From an uncultured Spirochaetia bacterium (GTDB lineage: Bacteria; Spirochaetota; CALGPD01), in NCBI GenBank assembly GCA_937960625.1, contig CALGPD010000316.1, forward strand, positions 1 through 9,585: 9,585 nt of DNA, written 5' to 3'. Under the pieces are notes generated by a model, which saw only the letters and a list, made by a program, of their open reading frames with translations, searched no databases and was not told where the DNA came from. Made by a program: the position numbers and the translations under genes. Of this stretch, positions 1 through 6,615 are shown in pieces. Numbering within the stretch: the first letter of the stretch is position 1; each line of letters begins with the position of its first letter.

Positions 1-98
1 GCATGTATATGACCTTCCCAGAAATCAACAGAAATATCATCTAATATCTTTTTTCCACCTAACTTTAAGCTAACGTTTTTTACTTGTAAACCTTTCAT
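1..98 (-). CDS. ABC transporter ATP-binding protein, N-terminal fragment (cut by window edge)
   Basis: Only the first 32 codons are present; the gene runs leftward out of the window. Translation from the ATG at 98-96 begins MKGLQVKNVSLKLGGKKILD and continues DISVDFWEGHIHA. This is the typical opening of an ABC-transporter nucleotide-binding domain: a first beta strand (LQVKNVSL), the K-K-I-L-D-D-I-S segment, then the E-G-H/E-I strand that leads into the Walker A loop. Walker A itself lies just outside the window. The start is supported by AGAGGTG, about five bases before the ATG on the reverse strand (near 102-108). Such subunits hydrolyse ATP on the cytoplasmic face to drive import, export or Fe-S assembly (SufC-like proteins share this opening). 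The substrate cannot be told from 32 residues. No membrane partner is visible here; it would lie to the left. Confidence 0.8.
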   Translation of the reverse strand, partial: MKGLQVKNVSLKLGGKKILDDISVDFWEGHIH

Positions 99-120
99 TT
101 AGCACCTCTTTGTATCAATT

Positions 121-149
121 AACATACACAAACCGCAATATTTATTCAA
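121..149 (-). promoter_or_regulatory. Candidate sigma70-type promoter for the leftward ABC ATPase
   Basis: Read on the reverse strand, TTGAAT (149-144) and TATGTT (126-121) are separated by exactly 17 bases. Each hexamer matches the sigma70 consensus at four of six positions. Transcription would start about 15 bases before the ATG at 98, leaving room for the AGAGGTG ribosome site. The region is so AT-rich that partial matches are expected by chance, so this is a suggestion only. Confidence 0.3.
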
Positions 150-224
150 GGTTTTCAGAGATAAATTTATCATATTTTACTATTTAGTATAAGCAGTATA
201 TGTATTCAAAATTTATAAATATTT

Positions 225-325
225 AATAAACAGCACAAAAAATTAATATTCACGAAATAAAAATTAAAAAATTCAATTGAAAATATACTATAATTAACCG
301 TATACTTATTTCAATGCTGTTTATT
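225..325. repeat. Perfect 11-bp inverted repeat with 79-bp spacer
   Basis: AATAAACAGCA at 225-235 is the exact reverse complement of TGCTGTTTATT at 315-325. The arms include the GC-containing core CAGCA/TGCTG, which is less trivial than the AT-only palindromes common here. The right arm ends 14 bases before the lipoprotein ATG at 340 and sits just before its ribosome site. The pair could be two half-operators bound in opposite orientation, or the base of a long RNA hairpin. Which of these applies cannot be told from sequence alone. Confidence 0.45.
289..294 (+). promoter_or_regulatory. Candidate -10 box upstream of the propeller lipoprotein
   Basis: A perfect TATAAT occurs at 289-294, about 45 bases before the ATG at 340. 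No good -35 hexamer lies 16-18 bases upstream, where the sequence is A-rich; TTGAAA at 277-282 is too close. If used, transcription would begin near 301 and the leader would contain the right arm of the 225/325 inverted repeat. Confidence 0.25.
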
Positions 326-339
326 TATAAGGTTAGATT

Positions 340-1368
340 ATGTTAAATAGAATAAAAAAAATAACGCTGTTATTCATTTGTTTTCTACTAATATCCTGCA
401 CAAATCTTTTCAATCTATACTCTGAAGATAAAAACCCGGGAGTTAGTACAGACGGAGTATTCGTTGCCTGCGGCAAAAACGGAAATCTTTTTTATTCTGA
501 TAATGGTAATAATTGGTCAAATGATAAGGGGCAAACAGCAACATATAATCTAGAGGCAGGGTGCAATGCTTATGATAAATACATTGTTGTTGGAAACAAC
601 TCCCCAAACAATGTTTACTATCTCTCTAATGATGGTAAAAATTGGAATTACAGTATTTCGGCCGGCGCGGATAATAATATTTTCGGCATAGTTTATAAAA
701 ACGGAATGTATGTTTCCGCAGGATACTATAACGGAGATACAACAGGGCGCATTTTTTATTCGTATAACGGCATTGATTGGTCTTCAAATACAGCTCCTTC
801 CGGCTGCAATATTGTATTTGACATAATCTATGGAAATGGAAAATTCGTTGCTGTTGGAGGAGGGCTAACTGGTCCTGCTAATGTTTTTGTTTCAAGCAAC
901 GGAAAAAGCTGGAGCATAAAAGACCTTGGTAATTCATTTTATTTAACTAAAGTTGTTTACGGCAACGGAATATTTGTCGCAATCCCGGAGGCGAATACAG
1001 GTGCGTCAAATTATTATGTTAAAATCTTTTATTCAACTGACGGGACAAACTGGAATGAAAAAATATTAACATCAGGGAGTAATTCAAGCGACGTACCGTG
1101 GGGTTTATTATATGGAAATGGAAAATTTATAGTAAATGTTAAAAATATTGGTAATTTCATTTCAACTAACGGAAAGAACTGGACACAATACCCGGAGCAA
1201 ACTTTTTATAGAGGAATTTACGCGGAAAATAAATTCGTTGCAATTAATGACTCAAGCGGTGATATTATTCAATCAAATGACGGTATAAATTGGCAGACTG
1301 CTGCAACGGTTACATCATCAGGCCTTTATAGAATTATCTATACACTTTACAACATTGAAATGCCTTAA
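340..1368 (+). CDS. Lipoprotein, predicted seven-bladed beta-propeller with Asp-box repeats
   Basis: 342 residues. The N-terminus has lysines, a hydrophobic stretch (9-18) and a lipobox LISC with Cys20, so it is probably lipidated and anchored to a membrane. The rest is seven repeats of about 37-47 residues. Each repeat has a strand such as YGNGKFVAVG, followed by an Asp-box-like S-x-[DN]-G-x-x-W motif. The seven Asp-boxes start at S53, S96, S141, S185, S232, S275 and S312, with tryptophans at 59, 102, 147, 191, 238, 281 and 318. The matching NGKFVAVG-type strands lie near 38, 78, 119, 164, 207, 258 and 295. Seven such units predict a closed seven-bladed propeller, as in BNR/sialidase-like folds. 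The sialidase catalytic Arg/Tyr set is not evident, so a binding or scaffold role on the cell envelope is more likely than hydrolysis. ATG at 340 follows AAGG at 329-332. It is a single-gene unit with no obvious partner. Confidence 0.85.
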   Translation: MLNRIKKITLLFICFLLISCTNLFNLYSEDKNPGVSTDGVFVACGKNGNLFYSDNGNNWSNDKGQTATYNLEAGCNAYDKYIVVGNNSPNNVYYLSNDGKNWNYSISAGADNNIFGIVYKNGMYVSAGYYNGDTTGRIFYSYNGIDWSSNTAPSGCNIVFDIIYGNGKFVAVGGGLTGPANVFVSSNGKSWSIKDLGNSFYLTKVVYGNGIFVAIPEANTGASNYYVKIFYSTDGTNWNEKILTSGSNSSDVPWGLLYGNGKFIVNVKNIGNFISTNGKNWTQYPEQTFYRGIYAENKFVAINDSSGDIIQSNDGINWQTAATVTSSGLYRIIYTLYNIEMP

Positions 1369-1422
1369 CTCTTTTTGTCTATTTTTTTACGGTTTTTGCC
1401 GTCTCACAGCCGATAATAGCTG

Positions 1423-1453
1423 TAAGCGTAAAATTTATTAGAAATTACGCTTA
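1423..1453. repeat. Hairpin in the lipoprotein/permease gap
   Basis: TAAGCGTAA at 1423-1431 pairs perfectly with TTACGCTTA at 1445-1453 across a 13-base loop. It lies about 55 bases after the lipoprotein stop. No run of T follows on either strand, so it is not a textbook intrinsic terminator. It could be an mRNA 3'-end stabiliser or an operator. Confidence 0.4.
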
Positions 1454-1474
1454 AATAATTACACTACTATATTT

Positions 1475-1498
1475 TACACTAATTGATTTTTTAGTGTA
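1475..1498. repeat. Second hairpin upstream of the permease operon
   Basis: TACACTAA at 1475-1482 pairs with TTAGTGTA at 1491-1498 around the 8-base loop TTGATTTT. It sits 45 bases before the TTG start of the downstream gene, close to where a promoter would be expected (TATAAA at 1517-1522 is a possible -10). It may be an operator or the last part of a weak terminator for the lipoprotein gene; the sequence does not decide. Confidence 0.35.
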
Positions 1499-1542
1499 CT
1501 TAAAGTAAGATGTAATTATAAAATATTGAATAAGAGTTAAAT

Positions 1543-2553
1543 TTGGCACGCTACATTAAACGTTACATAATAGCTTTATTACTCGTTTTTATAACCATAA
1601 GCTTACTCGTTTATATTATTCATACAAAAACAGGAGTTACGCTTGATAAAACATTTTTAAAAGAAGCTTTGGGAATAATAAAATACAATTTCAATTTTAT
1701 TTTCTTTACTACAATTTTTCTTACAGTTTTTTATTTCTTTCAAACCCGTGAATTTGATTCAATGAAAGCATTAATTTTTAGTTTTTTAATTTTATCCGTT
1801 ATAAATACCGCATTCATACTTGCATATTTATATAAGCCAAAAGTAAATGATGTGAATAAATACAAAGTAATAAATCCCGCTGTAAAATACCGTTATGATA
1901 TTTTTAAGAAAAACGATATTTTATTAGGAAAAGATTTTCTAATAAAATATAAAAACTTTGATAAAAAAAATAAGAAATTCCATAATATAACAGCGGTCAA
2001 CCTTCGGACAGGCGCAGGGTATAAGTCCGATACAGGGATTATAGGTAAAATAGATGATAAGTATTATTTGCAGCTAATAAATCCTTTTTCCATGGAAAGC
2101 AACGCAGGAATGAAATATTTTAATATCAGGGTTTTTGAAAAAACTAAAACCAATCCGTTTTTTAAAAAAGCTTTTATAGTATATCATACATTAAACTCAA
2201 AATATTTATTTTATAACCATCTTATACAAAGACAAAGCAGTAAAAAAAATATCTGGTATTACTTAAATACTTTCTTAATTGTAATGGGTTTAAACTCTGT
2301 GTTTATGATATTCGGTTTATTTTATACGCTTGAATCGCGGCGTATTGTAAATATTGCAATTTCCATTTCTATGATTCCTATTATTTATTTGGCAATCTAT
2401 TTTATTTATAAAATACCTTTCTATAAGCTAAATTTCTTAAAAAAAGGATTTCTTATAAATATTAACTTTGGCATACTTATGTTTGCAATAGCATTGGTGT
2501 TATTTGTACTGGCTTTATTCCGGGTAAAATCAAATTCGCATAGAGGAGCATAA
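1543..2553 (+). CDS. LptF/LptG-family-like permease subunit (divergent)
   Basis: 336 residues with six predicted membrane segments in a 3+3 arrangement: about 8-27, 49-66, 76-97, then 239-262, 267-289 and 304-327. A soluble region of about 140 residues (98-238) separates the halves. This is the architecture and usual length of LptF/LptG, the inner-membrane subunits that, with the ATPase LptB, extract lipopolysaccharide and pass it to a periplasmic bridge. The short loop after segment 2 (TREFDSMKA, 68-76) resembles the conserved D-S-E-x-x-A-L-R-A loop of the family, which contacts LptB. The middle region, rich in short hydrophobic strands, would be the periplasmic beta-jellyroll. The TTG start follows AAGAG at 1532-1536. 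The first internal Met (74) would remove two membrane segments, so TTG is preferred. It forms an operon with the next gene, one base away. Family assignment rests on topology and weak motifs, not on strong identity. Confidence 0.6.
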   Translation: MARYIKRYIIALLLVFITISLLVYIIHTKTGVTLDKTFLKEALGIIKYNFNFIFFTTIFLTVFYFFQTREFDSMKALIFSFLILSVINTAFILAYLYKPKVNDVNKYKVINPAVKYRYDIFKKNDILLGKDFLIKYKNFDKKNKKFHNITAVNLRTGAGYKSDTGIIGKIDDKYYLQLINPFSMESNAGMKYFNIRVFEKTKTNPFFKKAFIVYHTLNSKYLFYNHLIQRQSSKKNIWYYLNTFLIVMGLNSVFMIFGLFYTLESRRIVNIAISISMIPIIYLAIYFIYKIPFYKLNFLKKGFLININFGILMFAIALVLFVLALFRVKSNSHRGA

Positions 2554-2554
2554 A

Positions 2555-4159
2555 GTGAAAAATTTATTCGTTAAATTTCTTTTTATCTTTATAGCTGTTC
2601 TAGCAGTATTTGTTTTAATTTCTTATTTTGCTGATGTAGGTCATTATTTCAATTCTTCATTTCTTTTTTCAGGCAAATTAACGTTCATTACGCGTTTATT
2701 AATATTCATTCCCTATGCTTTTTCCTTGTCATTATTTATAAGTATTTTATTTTTCATCTCAAAATCTGCATCTTCCGGAATTTTTGCATCTTTATTCGTT
2801 ATTTTAATTTTAGCTTTCGCCCTGCTTGATTTTGTTTATGTAAAACATACAAGTATTAAATCGCCTCTGGCTTCTGTTGATAATATTTCAAAAAACAAAA
2901 GGGAAATTGAAAAGGTAAAAACAAAAGAATTAATAAAATCCAAAATAAACAGAACACTGGATACAATATATTTCACAGGAAGGTATGACATTGCGCTTGA
3001 TATAATTAACAGCCCATTGAATGCAACAACGAGCGTAAATGAAAATTCAAAACCCGTTGATACTGAAAAAACCAGTTTGCGCAAAAATAGAACTCCTGAA
3101 AATATGATTTTATCGCAATTGAAAAATTTTACTCTTAAAAAAATTAAACTTGAGCGCTTGCTTTCGATAAAAGCAAATAAAAGAGACCCGGATTTTCAAA
3201 AAGGCTATCGATACCTTATAAACGGCAGATTTTCGAATGCATATTCACATTTTAGTAGTAATAGAAATAGTTATTCAAACTATTTTATGAATAAATCTCT
3301 TGCATTAATCAGAAGGCAGGGACAAAAGGATGTTGAAGAAAAGTTCCAAATCCTTAGAAGGATACGGCAGTTAAAACAGCTGGGTAAAAAAATCGAGATT
3401 AGTTTTAAAAATGACCCTAAAACGGTATATGATTATTATTATTCAATGCAGAACATCTATGGTGATATGGGCAGCACAAATGAAATTACTAAATATTCAC
3501 GCTTAATTTCTTTAAACCAAATAACTGAAAACGAATTAGATATTTTAAAAGAGCTCAGCAGTTTCAATAACCTTGTCTACGTTACAAATATTCAAATATC
3601 AGCAGGAAATAAAACTAATAAACACTTATTAAAAAGAGCTTTAATAAGTATTAAAAAAGCATATTACCTTGAAAGTTCTGCTACAATATATTTTTTAAAT
3701 ACAACAGTTTATACAGAAGATAAAAACACATATGAAATAGGGGTTATACGTTTATATAGAAATAAAGGCATATTTAAAAACTTTACCGGCGGAAATGGAA
3801 AGGTAATACATGATGGAATAATCTCAATTTCACATAACCCTATGGATATTATTAAGTTCAAAGGTATTTATCCGCATGGTAAATACTTATCAGTTTTCAC
3901 GTTGTTTAGAGCAAATAAAAACTCGTTGGTATCAAAACTATTTGTTTTCACGTTAAAAGACAGAATAAATTATTATGCGGGATTAATATTAAGTTTTATT
4001 TTCGTTTTTATTATCGCAAACTTTACACGTCAAGGCATTGCGGTTAAAATAAATAAAGTATTATGGACACTACCAATCCTTGTTATTATTATTTTTTCTT
4101 ACTTTATAACTCATTTTTCATTTTATATTAGTAATGAATTTATTAAATTGATAATGTAA
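2555..4159 (+). CDS. Large polytopic membrane protein, probable LptF/G-like partner with extended insert
   Basis: 534 residues. Three hydrophobic segments lie at the N-terminus (about 4-25, 45-68, 76-98) and two at the C-terminus (about 472-490 and 502-528). About 370 soluble residues lie between, where LptF/G proteins normally have 130-150. The first part of the insert is charged and helical, with TPR-like signatures (YFTGRYDIALDII near 139-151; KGYRYLINGRFSNAYSHF near 216-233). The last part (about 340-465) is rich in beta strands and could be the jellyroll domain expected of the family. The GTG start follows a strong AGAGGAG at 2542-2548 and lies one base after the upstream stop, so the two are co-transcribed and probably translationally coupled. 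Pairing with a six-segment LptF/G-like protein suggests a heterodimer. The C-terminal half has only two clear segments instead of three. The family call is an inference; an unrelated membrane protein remains possible. Confidence 0.45.
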   Translation: MKNLFVKFLFIFIAVLAVFVLISYFADVGHYFNSSFLFSGKLTFITRLLIFIPYAFSLSLFISILFFISKSASSGIFASLFVILILAFALLDFVYVKHTSIKSPLASVDNISKNKREIEKVKTKELIKSKINRTLDTIYFTGRYDIALDIINSPLNATTSVNENSKPVDTEKTSLRKNRTPENMILSQLKNFTLKKIKLERLLSIKANKRDPDFQKGYRYLINGRFSNAYSHFSSNRNSYSNYFMNKSLALIRRQGQKDVEEKFQILRRIRQLKQLGKKIEISFKNDPKTVYDYYYSMQNIYGDMGSTNEITKYSRLISLNQITENELDILKELSSFNNLVYVTNIQISAGNKTNKHLLKRALISIKKAYYLESSATIYFLNTTVYTEDKNTYEIGVIRLYRNKGIFKNFTGGNGKVIHDGIISISHNPMDIIKFKGIYPHGKYLSVFTLFRANKNSLVSKLFVFTLKDRINYYAGLILSFIFVFIIANFTRQGIAVKINKVLWTLPILVIIIFSYFITHFSFYISNEFIKLIM

Positions 4160-4165
4160 GATAAA

Positions 4166-4205
4166 AATATTTTTCTGTTGTCTAATATTACATTAATATT
4201 TTTCT
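4166..4205 (+). repeat. 11-bp direct repeat after the permease operon
   Basis: AATATTTTTCT occurs at 4166-4176 and again at 4195-4205, 29 bases apart. The first copy overlaps the palindrome AAAAATATTTTT (4163-4174), which could not form a hairpin without losing its central pairs. The repeats fall between the permease stop and the chemoreceptor promoter candidate. They may be binding sites or chance in AT-rich DNA. Confidence 0.25.
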
Positions 4206-4214
4206 AACAAAAAG

Positions 4215-4244
4215 TTGTAAAACACCCGATTAAAATAATATAAA
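4215..4244 (+). promoter_or_regulatory. Candidate sigma70-type promoter for the chemoreceptor
   Basis: TTGTAA at 4215-4220 and TATAAA at 4239-4244 are separated by 18 bases, and each matches the consensus well (four and five of six). Transcription would start near 4251, about 30 bases before the TTG start at 4281. It does not resemble the flagellar sigma28 promoter, which is often used for chemotaxis genes. Confidence 0.4.
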
Positions 4245-4280
4245 TTTTTGTTATAAACTATAAACTTAAATGGTATTTAA

Positions 4281-5636
4281 TTGAAAAAAAGTATAAAAAA
4301 ACTATATAAATATATAAGAACGAACTTTTTCTCAATATTAATAAGTATATTAAATATTGGGGTATTTATCGGGCTTATTGAACTGCTCAAACATTTTAAA
4401 ATTCCTATTGTAATAATTTATCCTGCTGCCGGATTTATATTAATTATTACTAACTTTATTATTCTTCACTACAGCCAAAAAGATTTATATAAAGTAAGCA
4501 ACACTATTGAAAAAATTGTGGACGGCTCTCTTTCATTGAAAAAACAGATTAAAGTTACATCTCCCGGAGTTGTGGGTGAAGTTGTACGTATGTTAAATAA
4601 TTTAATTCAAAAGATTCACGATATTATTGTTTCAATTATTGAAAATACCAATCAAGTTTCAAGCTCAGGCGATTTATTGGCTGAAAGCGTAGCAAATGCA
4701 ACGGATAAAATAGCTAATACTATCAAGTCAATAAAAAAAGTTGAAGACAAAATTAAAGGCCAATCTGAAATCGTCTTTGATACAGAAGAAACCATGAAAG
4801 AACTTTTACAAAAACTTGATGAAATCCACGGTTCAATTGAAACTCAATCATCGAGTATTTTTGAATCTTCGGAAAGCATTAAAGGACTTGTTTCTTCAAT
4901 AAACGATATATCTGAGGCTTCTAAGCGCGCAGAGAACAGCGCAAATAATCTTAAAGACGTTGCATCCGAAGGAAGTAATTCGGTTGACAACGCAATAATC
5001 GCAATTGAAGAAATTGAAGAAGCATCAAGGCAAATAACTGAAGTAATTAAAATAATTAGAGGGATTTCAGAACAAACCAATTTACTCGCGATGAATGCCG
5101 CAATTGAGGCGGCTCATGCAGGAAGTCATGGTATGGGGTTCGCAGTTGTAGCTGAAGAAGTACGCAAACTTGCAGAAAATTCAAAAAACCGGACCAGAGA
5201 AATAAACGATGCAATAAAAAGTATAATGGATAAAATTAAAAACGGAGTTGTACTTTCAAAGCAAGCCGGGCAATCATTACTCCGCATCACGAATGACGTT
5301 GCAAATACAGTTCATATGATAGATAAAATAACAACAGAAACGAATGAACAAAAAGAGCGTGCTCAAAAAGTTTTACAAGCATTATCATCAATTGAGCAAA
5401 TTACAACCGATATCCGCTCGTTTATGGAAGAACAAAAAAATACTGCTCATAAGGTTTCAAATGTTATGCATGATTTAAACGATGCCACGGAAACAATAAA
5501 AATTGATATAACCGAACAGGGACAAAATTCAGAGTCTGTTGTTCAATCCGTACTTGCCATCAATGATATCGCGAATGAAAACACTATTACAGTAATCGGA
5601 CTTGAAAATACAGCACGCGAATTTAATATCGATTAA
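4281..5636 (+). CDS. Methyl-accepting chemotaxis protein without a periplasmic sensor domain
   Basis: 451 residues. Two membrane segments (about 16-35 and 42-63) are separated by only a handful of residues, so there is no room for the usual periplasmic ligand-binding domain. A HAMP-like linker follows (about 65-117, with G-S-L-S and GEVVRMLNNLI). After it comes a long coiled-coil signalling domain. The hairpin tip carries the highly conserved receptor motif EQTNLLAMNAAIEAAHAG (264-281) and then FAVVAEEVRKLAENS (287-301), the surface that binds CheA and CheW. The arms before and after the tip are about equal in length. No C-terminal NWETF-type pentapeptide for CheR/CheB is present. It would modulate CheA activity in response to a membrane or cytoplasmic signal. 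TTG is the start because the first ATG is at residue 104; the ribosome site is weak. A four-codon ORF (ATG at 4270) ends with TGA overlapping this TTG. No other chemotaxis gene is nearby. Confidence 0.93.
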   Translation: MKKSIKKLYKYIRTNFFSILISILNIGVFIGLIELLKHFKIPIVIIYPAAGFILIITNFIILHYSQKDLYKVSNTIEKIVDGSLSLKKQIKVTSPGVVGEVVRMLNNLIQKIHDIIVSIIENTNQVSSSGDLLAESVANATDKIANTIKSIKKVEDKIKGQSEIVFDTEETMKELLQKLDEIHGSIETQSSSIFESSESIKGLVSSINDISEASKRAENSANNLKDVASEGSNSVDNAIIAIEEIEEASRQITEVIKIIRGISEQTNLLAMNAAIEAAHAGSHGMGFAVVAEEVRKLAENSKNRTREINDAIKSIMDKIKNGVVLSKQAGQSLLRITNDVANTVHMIDKITTETNEQKERAQKVLQALSSIEQITTDIRSFMEEQKNTAHKVSNVMHDLNDATETIKIDITEQGQNSESVVQSVLAINDIANENTITVIGLENTAREFNID

Positions 5637-5644
5637 TACAATTC

Positions 5645-6469
5645 TTAACTGCCGACTTTTTCCGTTATATTATTTACAACGCTTAAAAACTTTTTACCCA
5701 CTTCACTTTTACCGTATTTGAATAAATATGAAAATCCCTGGTCTGTAGAATCAACGACTTTCTCATCAATTGGAATAGCCCCGAGAAAATCTACTTTTAA
5801 ATCTTTTGCAGATTTTTCGCCGCCGCCTGTTTTAAACAGGTCAATATTTTCACCGCAATGAGGGCATTTATATCCGCTCATGTTTTCAACAACGCCTATA
5901 ACAGGGAGATTTAAAAGACCGGCAAATCTTATAGCTTTACGTGAATCAAGTAAAGCAACGTCCTGGGGAGTAGTAACAACGACTAAACCGTCTGCATCGG
6001 GAATTGACTGGCCGATTGTTAATGCCTCGTCACCGGTTCCGGGAGGTAAATCAATAATCAGATAATCAAGCTCACCCCAATCTACCTCACTTAAAAACTG
6101 ACGTATTACACCACCTTTAGCAGGGCCGCGCCAAACAATAGGTTCATCAGGATCTTTCATAAAGGATGAAATAGATATAATTTTTAAACCATGTTTTTCT
6201 ATAGGATTAATTCTATTATCTATATATTGTCTGGGACCGCTTAAATCTTCTATACCAAGCATTTTTCCTAATGAAGGCCCGTTTATATCCGCGTCTAAAA
6301 GCCCAACTGCGTATCCGTTCATTGCCAGCCCCCAAGCAAGGTTAACGGCTATTGTGCTTTTACCTACCCCGCCTTTTCCTGATCCGACAATTATTTTATA
6401 CTTAATGTTTGCCATTTGTTGTTCGATTAAAACACTTACTTCTTCATAACTCATTTGCTGATTTGACAT
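5645..6469 (-). CDS. mrp: Mrp/ApbC/NBP35-family P-loop ATPase, Fe-S cluster carrier
   Basis: 274 residues. Family members carry and transfer iron-sulfur clusters to apoproteins in the cytoplasm as ATP-binding dimers. Visible motifs are the deviant Walker A GKGGVGKST (31-39, with signature Lys32), the ADINGPSLG segment (60-68), IVWRGPAKGG (111-120), Walker B-like DYLIIDLPPGTGDEA (135-149), and VVVTTPQDVAL (163-173). The cluster-bridging CPHC motif lies at 202-205 after ENMSGY. This set is diagnostic for the Mrp group rather than for MinD or ParA. The N-terminal MIP18/DUF59 domain found in longer Mrp proteins is absent; only about 23 residues precede the core. ATG at 6469 follows GGAG at spacing 8 (reverse complement of 6478-6481). 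The gene converges with the chemoreceptor with only 8 bases between stops and is divergent from the exported-protein gene. Function in this organism is inferred from family. Confidence 0.95.
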   Translation of the reverse strand: MSNQQMSYEEVSVLIEQQMANIKYKIIVGSGKGGVGKSTIAVNLAWGLAMNGYAVGLLDADINGPSLGKMLGIEDLSGPRQYIDNRINPIEKHGLKIISISSFMKDPDEPIVWRGPAKGGVIRQFLSEVDWGELDYLIIDLPPGTGDEALTIGQSIPDADGLVVVTTPQDVALLDSRKAIRFAGLLNLPVIGVVENMSGYKCPHCGENIDLFKTGGGEKSAKDLKVDFLGAIPIDEKVVDSTDQGFSYLFKYGKSEVGKKFLSVVNNITEKVGS

Positions 6470-6481
6470 TTATTAAACTCC

Positions 6482-6510
6482 AATTATTAATTATAAAAAA
6501 TATAATAATT
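6482..6510. repeat. AT-only inverted repeat in the mrp divergent promoter region
   Basis: AATTATTA (6482-6489) pairs with TAATAATT (6503-6510) across 13 bases, just upstream of the mrp ribosome site in the mrp direction. It contains no G or C and lies in an extremely AT-rich tract, so it may be fortuitous. It could still help DNA melting or form an operator. The rest of the 142-bp gap (6470-6611) is A/T tracts without a clear promoter pair. Confidence 0.2.
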
Positions 6511-6552
6511 ATAAAAATAAAACAAAAAAAATCTTTCTATAAAAAGTTAAAT

Positions 6553-6615
6553 ATGATAATAATTTTAATGTTTTTTTTAATTTCATACGTTGTTATGGCG
6601 AAAAGTATAGTATGA
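6553..6615 (+). CDS. Possible 20-residue hydrophobic leader peptide overlapping the next start
   Basis: An ATG at 6553 opens a 20-codon frame encoding a strongly hydrophobic peptide (MIIILMFFLISYVVM then AKSIV). Its TGA stop overlaps the ATG of the following gene as ATGA (6612-6615), the classical arrangement for translational coupling. The downstream ATG has no clear ribosome site of its own, which would make coupling useful. However, no good ribosome site precedes 6553 either, and short hydrophobic frames are common in AT-rich DNA. The longer version of this frame from 6409 overlaps mrp on the other strand and is not believed. Confidence 0.2.
   Translation: MIIILMFFLISYVVMAKSIV

Noticed and set aside
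1389..1402. Short hairpin ACGG-TTTTTG-CCGT just after the lipoprotein stop, as a terminator
   Set aside because: The stem is only four pairs and no T-run follows it; the T-run is upstream of it.
1388..1416. Exact GCCGATAA (1409-1416), the sigma28 -10 consensus, with a -35-like TACGGTTT at 1388-1395
   Set aside because: The spacer is 13 rather than about 11 bases, the -35 match is only six of eight, and the downstream gene is a permease 127 bases away, not a motility gene. Probably chance.
2836..3084. Reverse-strand 82-codon frame inside the large permease gene
   Set aside because: It lies antisense within a longer, coherent membrane-protein gene and has no recognisable domain or ribosome site; it is a shadow of the real frame. 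The same applies to frames at 4844-5080, 5880-6065 and 7229-7636.
6409..6615. 68-codon rightward frame overlapping the start of mrp
   Set aside because: Its first 20 codons are antisense to well-conserved mrp codons, and the rest is low-complexity AT-rich sequence. Only the last 20 codons are considered as a possible leader.
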